Shown piece by piece: positions 24,003 to 33,900 of a stretch of DNA of 64,000 nucleotides; within the stretch, counting starts at the first letter, position 1, and each line of letters begins with the position of its first letter. The DNA lies in assembly GCA_029747015.1 (NCBI GenBank), contig JAKOGI010000126.1, positions 346,501-410,500 of the forward strand, given 5' to 3'. Under the pieces are notes generated by a model. It was not told the origin of the DNA, made no database searches, and saw only the letters and a list, made by a program, of their open reading frames with translations. The position numbers were made by a program, and so were the translations under genes. The DNA is from Carnegiea gigantea. Its lineage: Eukaryota; Streptophyta; Magnoliopsida; Caryophyllales; Cactaceae.

Positions 24003-24136
24003 TAACCAATTCATTGGATAACCCTTGCCCGGGAAGCAAAGAGGCAAGTCAAAGATGATTCCAATAAACTAACTGCCAAGTGTCAAGCTGATGAGTAAAT
24101 ATGGAACATCTAGGCTACAGTGATGAATCATCTGGC

Positions 24137-24275
24137 TCTATATTTTGCTTCTTTTATGCAGAAGACCTCAGTCCTGAGATACTTCTCCCTCCCTGCTGTA
24201 CAACCTAAACAACAGTCTTGGACTCTTACCAACAACAGGTGGAATATCTAATTGACATAAAATGCACTGATAAGA
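24137..24275. repeat. Locus repeat R3, copy 1
   Basis: The segment around TTATGCAGAAGACCTCAGTCC and GAGATACTTCTCCCTCCC matches 44207-44345. It lies next to the 3' end of the U2 gene. On the minus strand both copies have an open segment encoding EKYLRT, but no gene is established. Confidence 0.6.
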
Positions 24276-24451
24276 ACGTCCATTTAAGATGGTCGGTTCG
24301 GTCGCTGAAACTGAACTGCTATCTTAGGTTGTCAAAAATAGCAGCACAAAGACCACTGACTAAGCAGACTTCCATTGTTTCGCATGCCTCCAACTCACAT
24401 TCGTTGAACCATTTGCAACAGCAGTATCAAACAAATCTGGGGGTAATTTGG

Positions 24452-24647
24452 TGGGGTGCACCAGGCCCATGCAGTAGTGTAACGCATGGGCGACGCTTGT
24501 GGGTCCGAGCAGCAAGCTGCTGTGATTGACCCTCCCCCTCAAAAAATTAATTTAATATCATTATGGGTCAATGACCCACGTATCAGATATTAAACTGATA
24601 AGAACAGATACTACACTTGATCTTAGCCAAAAGGCCGAGAAAGGTAT
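24452..24647 (-). ncRNA. U2: U2 spliceosomal snRNA
   Basis: U2 pairs with the intron branch site in the nuclear spliceosome. Minus strand from 24647: ATACCTTTCTCGGCCTTTTG, the conserved plant U2 start. The branch-site recognition sequence GTAGTA is at 24614-24609. The Sm site AATTTTTTG is at 24548-24540. The 3' stem-loops follow (TGGGCCTGGTGCACCCCACC to 24452). The length is 196 nt, the usual plant size, and I see no disruption. The 3' end is set by homology. A USE-like box and an A/T-rich TATA-like box lie upstream, so it may be a transcribed gene rather than a retropseudogene. Confidence 0.93.
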
Positions 24648-24673
24648 GCTTTGTTTAGTCTCAAAAACCTTCC

Positions 24674-24723
24674 TTTATTTTTTCTCCGCTCTTGCGCTCG
24701 CCTATTTCCAACGATGTGGGCCG
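24674..24723 (-). promoter_or_regulatory. U2 promoter: USE and TATA-like box
   Basis: Minus strand GGCCCACATCG (24722-24712) resembles the plant snRNA upstream element RTCCCACATCG. AAAAAATAAA (24683-24674) lies about 30 bases before the RNA start, where the TATA box belongs. The gap between them is about 28 bases, a little shorter than the roughly 33 usual for Pol II snRNA genes. Confidence 0.65.
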
Positions 24724-25404
24724 AAGGTAATCTCAGATGCTAAGAGCTCTGCCACCACACACTAACTCACAAATGATCCAGAGAGGAAACTACATTACTC
24801 AGCTATGAATGCGCAAATAACAGAAAGCAGCAAAAACTTCTATACATAGTTGGAGAGAAACTCCAATACTTAAAACTGGCACCCAGCCCGAATTCAACAA
24901 GTCAATGTGACCCAAAAGCTGATCCAACCTACACCTCAAATGAGGCAATCACAAAGACTTTTACCTCCTGAAGCGTAATTGGCCACTGTGCATTTCATTG
25001 TGCAAGCTTATGTTGGACGAACCAACAATTGGGCTCATCTGAACCAACATCCCATTGACCCGAAATTCACCCCACTCAAATTCCTGAGTTTGTTCGCAAT
25101 TCCACCAGCTAGCTTAAAGCAGAGAACAAGATTAAGAGACAGTAATCAGGTAGTCAGGTTTAATACATTAATACACAAGCACATAACAAGGAAGCAAAGC
25201 TTCTTCAGATGATCGTAGAACCAGTGCAGGCAGCAAACATGAAGGAAAAGTGCTGAAGATTCAAACATAAAGTCTTGAGGAATCTCCTGCTGTCGTTAAG
25301 GTCAAACAAGGGAGTTTCTGATGCAATCCCATTGTAGTCCAGCATAAAGTCAAGGGAGTTTTCGATGCAATCCAATTGCAAGAGGGGAAAAAATCTATCC
25401 AAAA
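24724..25404. other. No gene seen
   Basis: About 0.7 kb between the U2 gene and the U6 remnant. Short open frames only, none with recognisable features. Confidence 0.4.
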
Positions 25405-25455
25405 ATTTGGACCAATCCTCAATTTGTGCATTTCATATCCTTGCACAGGGACCAT
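25405..25455 (-). pseudogene. U6 snRNA remnant, interrupted by a copia element
   Basis: The plus-view text TTTGGACCAATCCTCAATTT, then GTGCATTTCATATCCTTGCA and CAGGGACCAT, follows the 3' half of U6 read on the minus strand, with several substitutions and small indels. It stops at ACCAT, the target duplication of the inserted copia element. After that element (40340 on) the U6 pattern resumes briefly as GCAAATGCTTCT before being lost. The canonical copy at 63929-64000 is the internal reference. Confidence 0.7.
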
Positions 25456-27148
25456 TGTTGAATTAGTATATTCAGTTTTGATGACAACAAACCCAAGTGT
25501 AAAATGCTCTTAAGTAATGTTGCTCCAAACAAAGTTCTCCAAACAGGCATACACTGTTATTTTCAATATGCGTCTTAACTTGTTTGCTGAATGTTGAGAA
25601 CAAGTCTTAAGAAAAGGTCTCATACCTTGATGACTCACGCTCAAGTCAAGAACACCACCTCGATGAGTTGATTGTGTGTTAACATCAGTTCCTGAACTCA
25701 AGCAATACAAGAACAACCTGGCAAACAGGCTAAGTGTTTCAAGGACAATCCAGCAAACAGGCCTTTCTGAACTCAAGCGATACAAGAACAACCTGGCAAA
25801 CAGGTTGGTCTAGGTGGTTGGGGCAGCGTATTTGTCTTGAACAAGATGACTGGATCTACAACAAGATGTCTTGGGTAATTTAGGTTTTATTTTTTAGACT
25901 CTTGTTAATATGCCAATCTTGAAAAGTCTCTAACTAACCACTCTTGAATTGGTTGCGCTATTTGCTTCAGAACACCAAGTTTGAACAACCCTGTAAACAG
26001 GGTACCTAGGGTGTTTCTGAACTGCAACGGCCAAACCCGGTCACTTTGGAAAACTTATTTTGGTTGGCCAAAAGCTCTAATATATTTTGATAAAATTCCA
26101 AGACAGCAATTTAAGCTGTAGGAAATCTTTTGATATGAAAATCACTTGGGAGATTTGCAAAACTGATTTTGGAAAATATTTACCAAAACCGAAAATATTT
26201 CTCTCTTATCCTTTGGAAAGTGATTAATTCAAAATTCAAGCTGAGATTCTTTTCCATGTATTTCACGGCTATTTTTAAGGGGAAAAGATAGTCTTTTATC
26301 CTCCAAAATCAAATCCCTACAACATTGAGAAACTCTATCCTCATTGGATCTTTTAGCCGTTGGAATTTCCTGTGCTAAGCAAAAATCTCTCTTTGCTAAA
26401 CATAGCTGATTTTATCACTTCTCCTTGTTTTTGACCGTTGGATTTTTTGTTTAAAAACTCAACATTTCACTCCCATTCATAAGATGAAGAAAAAACGAGA
26501 AACATACACAACATACGCAAAAAGGGAGAAGTGCAAAAGTGGTTTTTCTAGTGAGAAGAATTTTTCGAGCTACTCTTGAGAAAAGAAAAACCGAGACAAG
26601 TTGTGTTTAAGCTGAGCTTTCAAGATATTAGCATACTAGGACCTCATTGTACCTTACATCTGCTTAAATCAAAAGCACCCCCGTAAGGTGTTTTGTAACC
26701 CTGATCTTGGATCAGAAAAGTGAGTGAGTGGTCCTCAGTAGTGTGGACTTTGGACGTGTCCAATCTGGTGAGTTTTGGACGTGGTGTAACCTTTCTTAGA
26801 AAAGAAGGTTACGTGGTTGCAAGTTGTAACAAGGTGTGTTACATTTGTAACGTGTGAAGCCCGTTAGTGAAAGTGGTTAAATCCTACACGAGGTAGGTCG
26901 TGGTTTTTCACACCTCAGTTGGGCTAGAGGTGTTTTCCACGGAAAAATTGTGTGTGCTTTATTTCCGCATTTATCTTGTTGATTTTCGCCTTTGAGCAAA
27001 TTGAAAACATCTGGTGCAAACAAGTCAGAAGGTTGTTTGTAATTCAAGAACAACCTCTGCAATCAGGAGGGTGTTTGTCAGTAAGTACGCAAAAATCGAA
27101 CACCACAATTCACCCCCCTCTTGTGGGTAAGCACTCCTAAATTCAACA
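25456..27148 (+). repeat. 5' LTR of the Sirevirus-like element
   Basis: 1693 bp, TGTTGAATTAG to CTAAATTCAACA. It contains repeated imperfect palindromes of the type AACCTGGCAAACAGGTT (25715-25730, 25747-25763, 25790-25806, 25986-26003, 27052-27071). Confidence 0.92.
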
Positions 27149-27150
27149 AG

Positions 27151-27168
27151 TGGTATCAGAGCAGATTC
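27151..27168 (+). other. Primer binding site, Sirevirus-like element
   Basis: TGGTATCAGAGCAGATTC two bases after the LTR, complementary to the 3' end of initiator Met tRNA. Confidence 0.9.
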
Positions 27169-27205
27169 TCTCACAAAAGGGCTAACACCTTGAGAGATTC
27201 TGAAG

Positions 27206-28973
27206 ATGAGTACACCACAAGGAATCCTTGAAGGGCAATCCATTACTCGTCCACCCTATTTCAACGGCCAACATTATAGTTGGTGGAAGAATAGGATGGA
27301 GAACTATATTCAGGCAGAAGATTATGAATTATGGATGCTCATCAAGAACGGGCCCCTTGTTCCCACCAAGGTGCTTGAAGATGGTAAGAAGGTTCCCAAG
27401 GAACCCATAGAGTTTGATGCTGAAGACTATAAGAAAATGGAAAAGAATGCCAAGGCCAAGAAGCTATTATATTTTGGCCTAAGTCCAGATGAATATACAC
27501 ATATCTCGGAGTGTGAGTCAGCCCAAGAGATATGGAATGCCCTCCATGTAGCTCATGAAGGAACAAGTCAAGTCAAACAATCACGTATTGAGCTACTCAT
27601 GAGGCAATATGAGTTGTTTGATATGGGTGATCGTGAGAACGTGATGGATATGTACACACGCTTCACCCACATAACAAACGAGCTAAAATCCCTGGGAAAA
27701 TCCTTCACCACAGAAGAGCTGGTGAGGAAGATTCTAAGGATTTTGCCTCGGTCTTGGGAAGCAAAGGTGACAGTCATCCAAGAAGCTAAAGACATGAACA
27801 AGATCACCCTCGACGAATTGATTGGCAATCTTCAAACCTATGAACTCAGAAAGAACTCACAACAAAAAGAGGAGCAGAAGAAGGATCGTGGGCTTGCCTT
27901 GAAAGCACAAGAGGATGATGACTCTGACCTTGAGGATGAAGAGATGGCCTTAATGACACGAAAGTTCAAGAAATTCTTCAAAAAGGTCAAAGAAAACAGC
28001 AGAAGAAAGGACTTCAGTAAATCCAGAAACCACCCCCCGAGAACAGTTCACAGGGTGTTTTAAATGTGGCAAACCAGATCACCTTGTGAAAAACTGCCCT
28101 CTGCTTCGAGAAGAGTAGGAGTTCGAACAACCCAGAAAACAGGTTCGAAAACAACCTGTGAACACCTCAGGCAAAAGATTCTCGAAGGCTATGCTTGCTG
28201 CCTGGGGAGACTCTTCTGAGGATGAAGGTGAATCTGAAAGTGAAGGAGATGCTGTAGCTCTCATGGCACAAAGTGACTCAGACTCAGATGATGAATCCAC
28301 AAACAACTTGACTGATCTCAAGAACAAGGTACGTGGTCTCAATAAAGCAACTCTCGAAAAACTTTTGTATACCTTGATGGATACTTGTGCCGAATTGAAA
28401 CGAGATGTCTGAGACCTAGAACTAGAAAATGAGATCCTTAAGAATGAGAAACTTGAGGTTGAAACCGAAATTCTAGCTTCACATCAAACCATAAATGACC
28501 TTAGGGAGACCTTGATCTTGAACGAAGTAAAATATACCACCAATCAAGCCAAGGCTGAAAAGGAAACCCTTGAGCTTAAAGAAAAGGTCGAAGTTTTGCT
28601 TGCTGAAAACAAGAACCTTTCGGCTAAAGCAAAACGCACAGAACACGACCTTGCCACAAACAGGTTGTGGAACAAGTCCTCACAAGCCCTTGATTGGTTA
28701 AACACTCACCACAGTCGAAACAAAAAGGGACTTGGATATAAGCCTAAACGAACCATTTACCCAATCCACAGAAAGTATGTGGGATTACCTGAAAACATTG
28801 TTTGTTTTCATTGTGGTAAAACTGGTCACTATCAATATTCATGTCTTTCAAGAATGTATGCCATTGAAAAGAATGAAAGGTATGTGAAACAAATCTGGAT
28901 TAGGAAAGATGAGCTTTATTTGTCTAAAAGAATGGGACCCAAGTGGATCTGGGGTCCCAAAACTAACCCTTGA
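27206..28973 (+). pseudogene. Sirevirus-like gag, broken
   Basis: Starts at ATG 27206 (MSTPQGILEGQSITRPPYFN), the typical copia gag opening with PYFNGQHYSWWKNRM. The core (about residues 85-215) is intact. A one-base change in the C-run at 28031-28037 shifts the frame just before the first CCHC knuckle, which reads CFKCGKPDHLVKNC in the shifted frame (about 28057-28100). A TAG follows at about 28116 and a TGA at 28410-28412. The rest is an acidic Ser/Asp stretch, a coiled-coil-like Glu/Lys stretch (28440-28660) and a second knuckle CFHCGKTGHYQYSC (about 28801). It ends at TGA 28971-28973. Nearby the DNA motif AACAACCCAGAAAACAGGTT recurs. Confidence 0.85.
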
Positions 28974-28979
28974 TTTGTT

Positions 28980-30425
28980 TTGCAGGCTGAAGTGAGAGAG
29001 AACAACCCCACAAACAACCCAGCAAACAGGGTAAGAAATACCCTGGCAAATAGCTCAGAAAATAACCTTGAAAACAGGCAGCTGTGGTATGTTGATAGTG
29101 GGTGTTCGCGGCATATGACCGGAGAAAAATCAAACTTTCTCTCACTTACAGCTTCAACCGGTGGGCGCATGGCTTTTGAAAACGGCAAGTCTGGGACAAT
29201 TGTCGGTATAGGTAGCATTGGTAAAACTCTCTCTCACTCAATTGATAATGTGCACTTAGTTGATGGTTTAAGGCATAATTTACTAAGTGTGTCCCAACTG
29301 TGTGACAAGAACAATCTAGTGGTGTTCTCACGAACACATTGCTTGGTTGTCAATGCCAACACAGGAGACGTTGTGTTAAAGGGGAAGCGTCACAAAAATT
29401 TTTACAAAGTTTGTATTTCCACACTTCTCCAAAACAACCTGACTTGTTTGAGTGCTGTGAATGATGATATAATGCTCTGGCACAAGAGCCTAGGTCATGC
29501 GAGCCTTACTCTTTTAAACAAACTTGTTTCCAAAGACTTGGTTGTTGGACTACCTTTCATCAAGTTTAATGATGACAGGGTATGTGAAGCTTGTGCAAAA
29601 GGAAAACAAGTCAGATTGTCTTTTAAATCAAAAGGTGTGTTAGCACTACCCGACCTCTTGAATTATTACACATTGATCTATGTGGTCCTATGAGGATAAC
29701 AAGTATAGGTGGGAAGAGGTATGTGCTTGTCATAGTGGATGATTACTCTCGATTTACTTGGACCCTGTTCTTGGCCTCCAAGGATGAAACTTTTGAGAAT
29801 TTTATTGCCCTTCTCAAAAGGGTTGAAAAGAGAGTAGGACACTCATTGGTTAGCTTGAGGTCTGATCATGGTACTGAATTTGAAAATGCAAGTTTTACAA
29901 AATTTTGTAATACGCATGGTGTTGATCATAACTTCTCGGCCCCAAGAACACCCCAACAGAATGGGGTGGTTGAGCGCAAAAACCGCACCCTAGAAGACAT
30001 GACTAGGACAATGCTTATTGCTAGTGGTCTTCCTAGGAACTTTTGGGCAGAAGCTTTAAACACATCATGTTACATTATGAATAGATGTATGATTAGACCT
30101 ATTTTGAACAAAACTCCCTACGAACTCTTCAAAGGCAGAAAGCCCAACATTATGCATTTAAGAACATTCGGTTGTAGGTGTTTTGTGCATAATAATGGGA
30201 AGGATACTTTAGGAAAGTTTGATCCCAGAAGTGATGAGGCAATATTTCTCGGTTATTCCTCTCACAGCAAGGCATACAAAGTCTTTAACAAAAGACCCTT
30301 GTGCGTTGAGGAAAGTGTGCATGTGCTTTTTGATGAATCTAACACTTTGAATAAGAATGGTGCACAGGAAGAAGAGTTTGAATTAAGTCTTATCCGAAAA
30401 GAAGTGTTGCCCCATGAGAGACAAG
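28980..30425 (+). pseudogene. Sirevirus-like pol, protease and integrase part
   Basis: Continues in the gag frame after the TGA at 28971. Protease active site LWYVDSGCSRHMTG is at about 29085-29120. The pre-integrase segment MLWHKSLGHASLTLLNKL is at about 29470. A shift near 29640-29655 breaks the frame. Integrase resumes with DLCGPMRI and the ORF from 29690. Catalytic residues are visible as VDDYSRF (about 29738), RSDHGTEF (about 29861) and GVVERKN (about 29966). The frame stops where the gypsy LTR enters at 30426, inside the linker after HERQ. The rest of pol is at 35937-37809. No complete product is possible. Confidence 0.88.
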
Positions 30426-30498
30426 TGTCACGGACCGCTCTAGAATACTCTAGGATGCCCTGGATTTCCTTAGAGTATGTTCTAGAGGGTCCTCCAAG

Positions 30499-30513
30499 GT
30501 TCCAGAAGGTTCC
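30499..30513 (+). promoter_or_regulatory. Heat-shock-element pattern in the chromovirus LTR
   Basis: GTTCCAGAAGGTTCC fits nTTCnnGAAnnTTCn with three perfect units. It lies about 115 bases upstream of the TATA box. A second cluster GAACATTCTGGAT (30555-30567) has two perfect units and one partial unit. Both are conserved in the 3' LTR at 35558-35572 and 35614-35626. Heat-shock factor binding is inferred from the pattern only. Confidence 0.6.
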
Positions 30514-30626
30514 ACACAACTCCACACTTGTGTAGAACCTTAGATATTTGTATAGAACATTCTGGATGTACAATATCAACCGTAGGATCAATTAGATCTC
30601 CACCGTCCATTGAGGAGGTGGTAGTG

Positions 30627-30634
30627 TATAAATA
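30627..30634 (+). promoter_or_regulatory. TATA box of the chromovirus LTR
   Basis: TATAAATA in GTAGTGTATAAATACCCCC. It is the only good TATA match in the LTR, and the same sequence is in the 3' LTR. Transcription would start roughly 30 bases downstream. Confidence 0.7.
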
Positions 30635-30875
30635 CCCCCAAGGGGGCTCATTTGTAACCAAGCATTCAAGTGCAATACAAAACATTCTCCCAAACTCCTT
30701 CTCTCTCTACTTTCTCTCTCTAAAGCTTTCTTAGAGTGTGAAGTGTGCTTACTTAGCTCCTCAAAGGCTAAGTCAAGCTTCCTTAAGGCTTACTAGCAAA
30801 CAAGGCAAGAATCACAAGCAAAGTTTGCTAGGCCGCACGGGTCTAAGTTTGAGTGAATTATCGACCCGTGACAGT

Positions 30876-30893
30876 TGGTATCAGAGCTTCGGT
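30876..30893 (+). other. Primer binding site of the chromovirus
   Basis: TGGTATCAGAGCTTCGGT, two bases after the LTR, complementary to the 3' end of initiator Met tRNA over its first 12 bases. Confidence 0.88.
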
Positions 30894-30904
30894 TTGGGAG
30901 ATCC

Positions 30905-33900
30905 ATGGCTTCAAGTGTCACTGATGCTGGCAATCCTCAACAAGGAGGAAAGAAGGGCAAGGATAAGAACAAGGACTTGTCGATCCTTGTAGATGACAAG
31001 CTTGCGGAGATTAACCACTCCATGTCGGACCTCACGGGTAGGGTGGATGACATGGAGAAGCGCATCGAGGAGCTCGAGTCCACGGGGGACTTGGAGGAGC
31101 TCCGTGCAGAGGTGCAAGAGGCGGTGAAATCCTTAGCAAGCAATGTCGATGAGGAGGTCCGAGCTCTTCGGGATGGAGAACTCCAAGCTTGCAAAGCCGA
31201 GATGATGGCTTGCAAATCCGAGATTGAGGCATACAAGGCAAGGGTTGAGGCCTTGGAAACCCAACTCAAAGTATGCATGGCCGCGGTGGCCAATGCAGGC
31301 AATGGGGGATCAGGTCAAGTGTCCACCACCCCAAAGGTGAATGCGCTCCAAACCCCAACCTACAACGGGGCCAGGAACGCGAGGGAGATAGATAACTTCT
31401 TTTGGAAGTTCGAAGCTTACTTTGGAGCAGTAGGCATCATCGATGAAGCACAAAAGGTAAACCTGGCTTCCTTCTCTCTTAAAGACATTGCTCTTGTTTG
31501 GTGGCGTCGAAGGTGCGACGATGTCAACCGAGGGTCCACTCCCATCACCACTTGGGATGGATTCAAGAGGGAGCTCAAAGAGCAATTCTACCCCAAGGAT
31601 GCCGTAAAAGAAGCCCGGGCCAAGTTGAGGCGCCTCCAACACAAGGAGGGCCACCTTCGTGAGTATGTGAGGGAATTCCAAGAGCTTCTCTTGGAGATCC
31701 CAAACATGGGAGAGGAAGACGCCTTGTTCGCCTTCCTAGATGGCCTAAGTGGTTGGGCCAAGACCGAGTTGGAAAGGCGTGGTGTACAAGACCTCGCCTC
31801 CGCGATTGCCGCCGCCGAGTCACTAAACGAGTACAAGAGAGACTCGTCAAAAGGACAAGGCAAGAAGAATAGTGGGAGCGGCAAAGGTGGGGGAGACCGA
31901 GACAAGTCCCCCAAGAGGGACAAACCCTCTACCGACAAAGGAAAAGGCAAGAAGAACGACGCACCCCGGAAGTATTCATGTTTCCTATGCAACGGTCCAC
32001 ACCGGGTCTTTGAATGTCCCAAAAAGGGTAAGCTTGCCGCCATTGTCCAGAAAGAAGAGGAGCAAGAGGAGAAGAGGATTGCTTCCCTCAAGCTACTCAA
32101 TGCGATCCATGCAAAAGTAGAGAAACAGTCTCGTGGGCGCATGTACGTGGAGACACTTATCAACGGTAAGCCTCTCCAAGCATTGTTAGATACGGGTGCC
32201 GACACGGTCTATATGGCCAAGGAGCTTGCCGATGAGGTTGGCCTCTCCTACATCAAAGAGGGAGGATATGTAAAGGGAGTCAATGCTAGGAGCCTCCCTA
32301 TCCATGGAGTTGCTCGCGGCACCCCCATTCAAATCGGCCAGTGGAAAGGTAAGGTCGATATCACCGTTGCCCCCTTAGATGACAAGAAATTCTATTTGGG
32401 CATCGATTTTCTTGACGCGGTAAAGGCACACTTGGTACCTTACACCGACACCCTGTGTATCATGGAAACGGGACAACCTTGTAATGTTCCCGTGAAGAGG
32501 GGCATCGATGAAGGCAACATGCTCTCCGCCCTTCAGTTTTCTAAGGGACTGAAGAAAAAGGAACCAACTTTCCTTGCTACTCTTAAGATGAAAGAGGAAC
32601 CCAAGGAAGTTCAAGCCCCCAAGGTCATCCAAGAGGCACTTGGTGAGTTCAAAGACGTCATGCCCGCCGAGTTACCCAAGAGGCTTCCTCCAAGAAGGGA
32701 AGTCGATCATGCTATTGAGTTAGAGGTGGGGGCTAAGCCACCCGCATTTCCTCCTTACCGAATGGCACCTCCGGAACTCGAGGAGCTAAGGAGACAGCTG
32801 AAGGAGTTACTTAACGCCGGTTACATTCGTCCCTCCAAATCTCCTTATGGTGCGCCGGTATTATTCCAAAAGAAACATGATGGTTCTCTTCGTCTATGCA
32901 TCGACTATCGGGCCCTCAACAAGGTCACCATCAAGAACAAGTATCCCATCCCTCGCATCGATGACTTGTTTGATCAACTCGGAGATGCAAGGTACTTTAC
33001 AAAGCTCGATTTGAGGAGTGGGTACTATCAAGTCCGTATAGCCGAAGGGGATGAGCCAAAGACGGCATGTGTGACACGTTATGGTTCATACGAGTTCCTT
33101 GTAATGCCCTTTGGCCTTACAAATGCACCGGCCACATTTTGCACCCTCATGAACAAGGTACTTGCTCCTTTCCTTGATCGCTTCGTCGTTGTGTATCTTG
33201 ATGACATTGTCATCTATAGCAAGTCCTTGGAGGAGCATGTGGGACACTTGCGGGAAGTGTTCCGAACCTTGAGGGACAACCAACTTTATGTAAAGAAAGA
33301 AAAGTGCTCATTCGCACAAGAAGAGGTGCCTTTCTTGGGGCACATCATTGGTAGAGGCAAGTTACGCATGGACCCGGCAAAAGTCAAGGCTATCCTAGAA
33401 TGGGAGCCACCAACGAAAGTCACTAAGTTAAGATCTTTCCTTGGCTTGGTGAACTATTACCGACGGTTCATCAAGGGTTATTCCGCGATAGCCGCCCCTC
33501 TCACCGACTTGTTAAAGAAGGGAAGAGGATGGACGTGGAACCAAGAATGCCAACATGCCTTTAATGCCTTGAAGAAGGCCATCACGGAGGAGCCTGTCCT
33601 CTCTCTCCCCGACCTCAACAAGCCTTTTGAACTACACACGGACGCTTCCGACTTTGCCATTGGCGGTGTCTTGATGCAAGATGGTCATCCTATTGCCTTT
33701 GAGAGCCGGAAGCTAAATGACACCGAGAGGCGGTACACGGTCCAAGAAAAGGAGATGACCGCGGTTATACATTGTCTCCGCACCTGGAGGCATTACTTGC
33801 TCGGGAGTAAGTTCACAATCAAGACCGACAATGTAGCCACAAGTTACTTCCAAACTCAAAAGAAGCTGACTCCCAAGCAAGCCCGGTGGCAAGATTTCCT

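Larger units (their letters stand above)
19919..24024. repeat. Segmental duplication, copy 1
   Basis: The block from AGAGTCCTCAAATAGG to TTGGATAACCC matches 56178-60867 in the same orientation. Copy 1 is 4106 bp and copy 2 is 4690 bp. The difference of 584 is close to the 591 bp of a SINE and a MITE with their target duplications found only in copy 2. Most of the block is clearly diverged, but 22060-23378 is identical. No protein gene is recognisable; open frames inside are not conserved domains. Confidence 0.9.
30426..30873 (+). repeat. 5' LTR of the chromovirus
   Basis: 448 bp. It contains a perfect heat-shock-element pattern at 30499-30513, a second near-perfect one at 30555-30567, and TATAAATA at 30627-30634, followed by a CT-rich stretch at 30698-30722. 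Confidence 0.95.

Noticed and set aside
28971..28982. In-frame TGA between gag and protease as a programmed readthrough signal of the copia element
   Set aside because: The same reading frame already has a TAG and another TGA plus a frameshift in gag, so decay is the simpler explanation. A family alignment would be needed to support recoding.
30875..30904. Extension of the chromovirus polyprotein 10 codons upstream
   Set aside because: It starts at TTG inside the primer binding site; the first ATG in frame is at 30905.
31310..32205. Long minus-strand frames opposite the chromovirus gag-pol
   Set aside because: Shadows of a GC-rich coding strand. They have no domains of their own.
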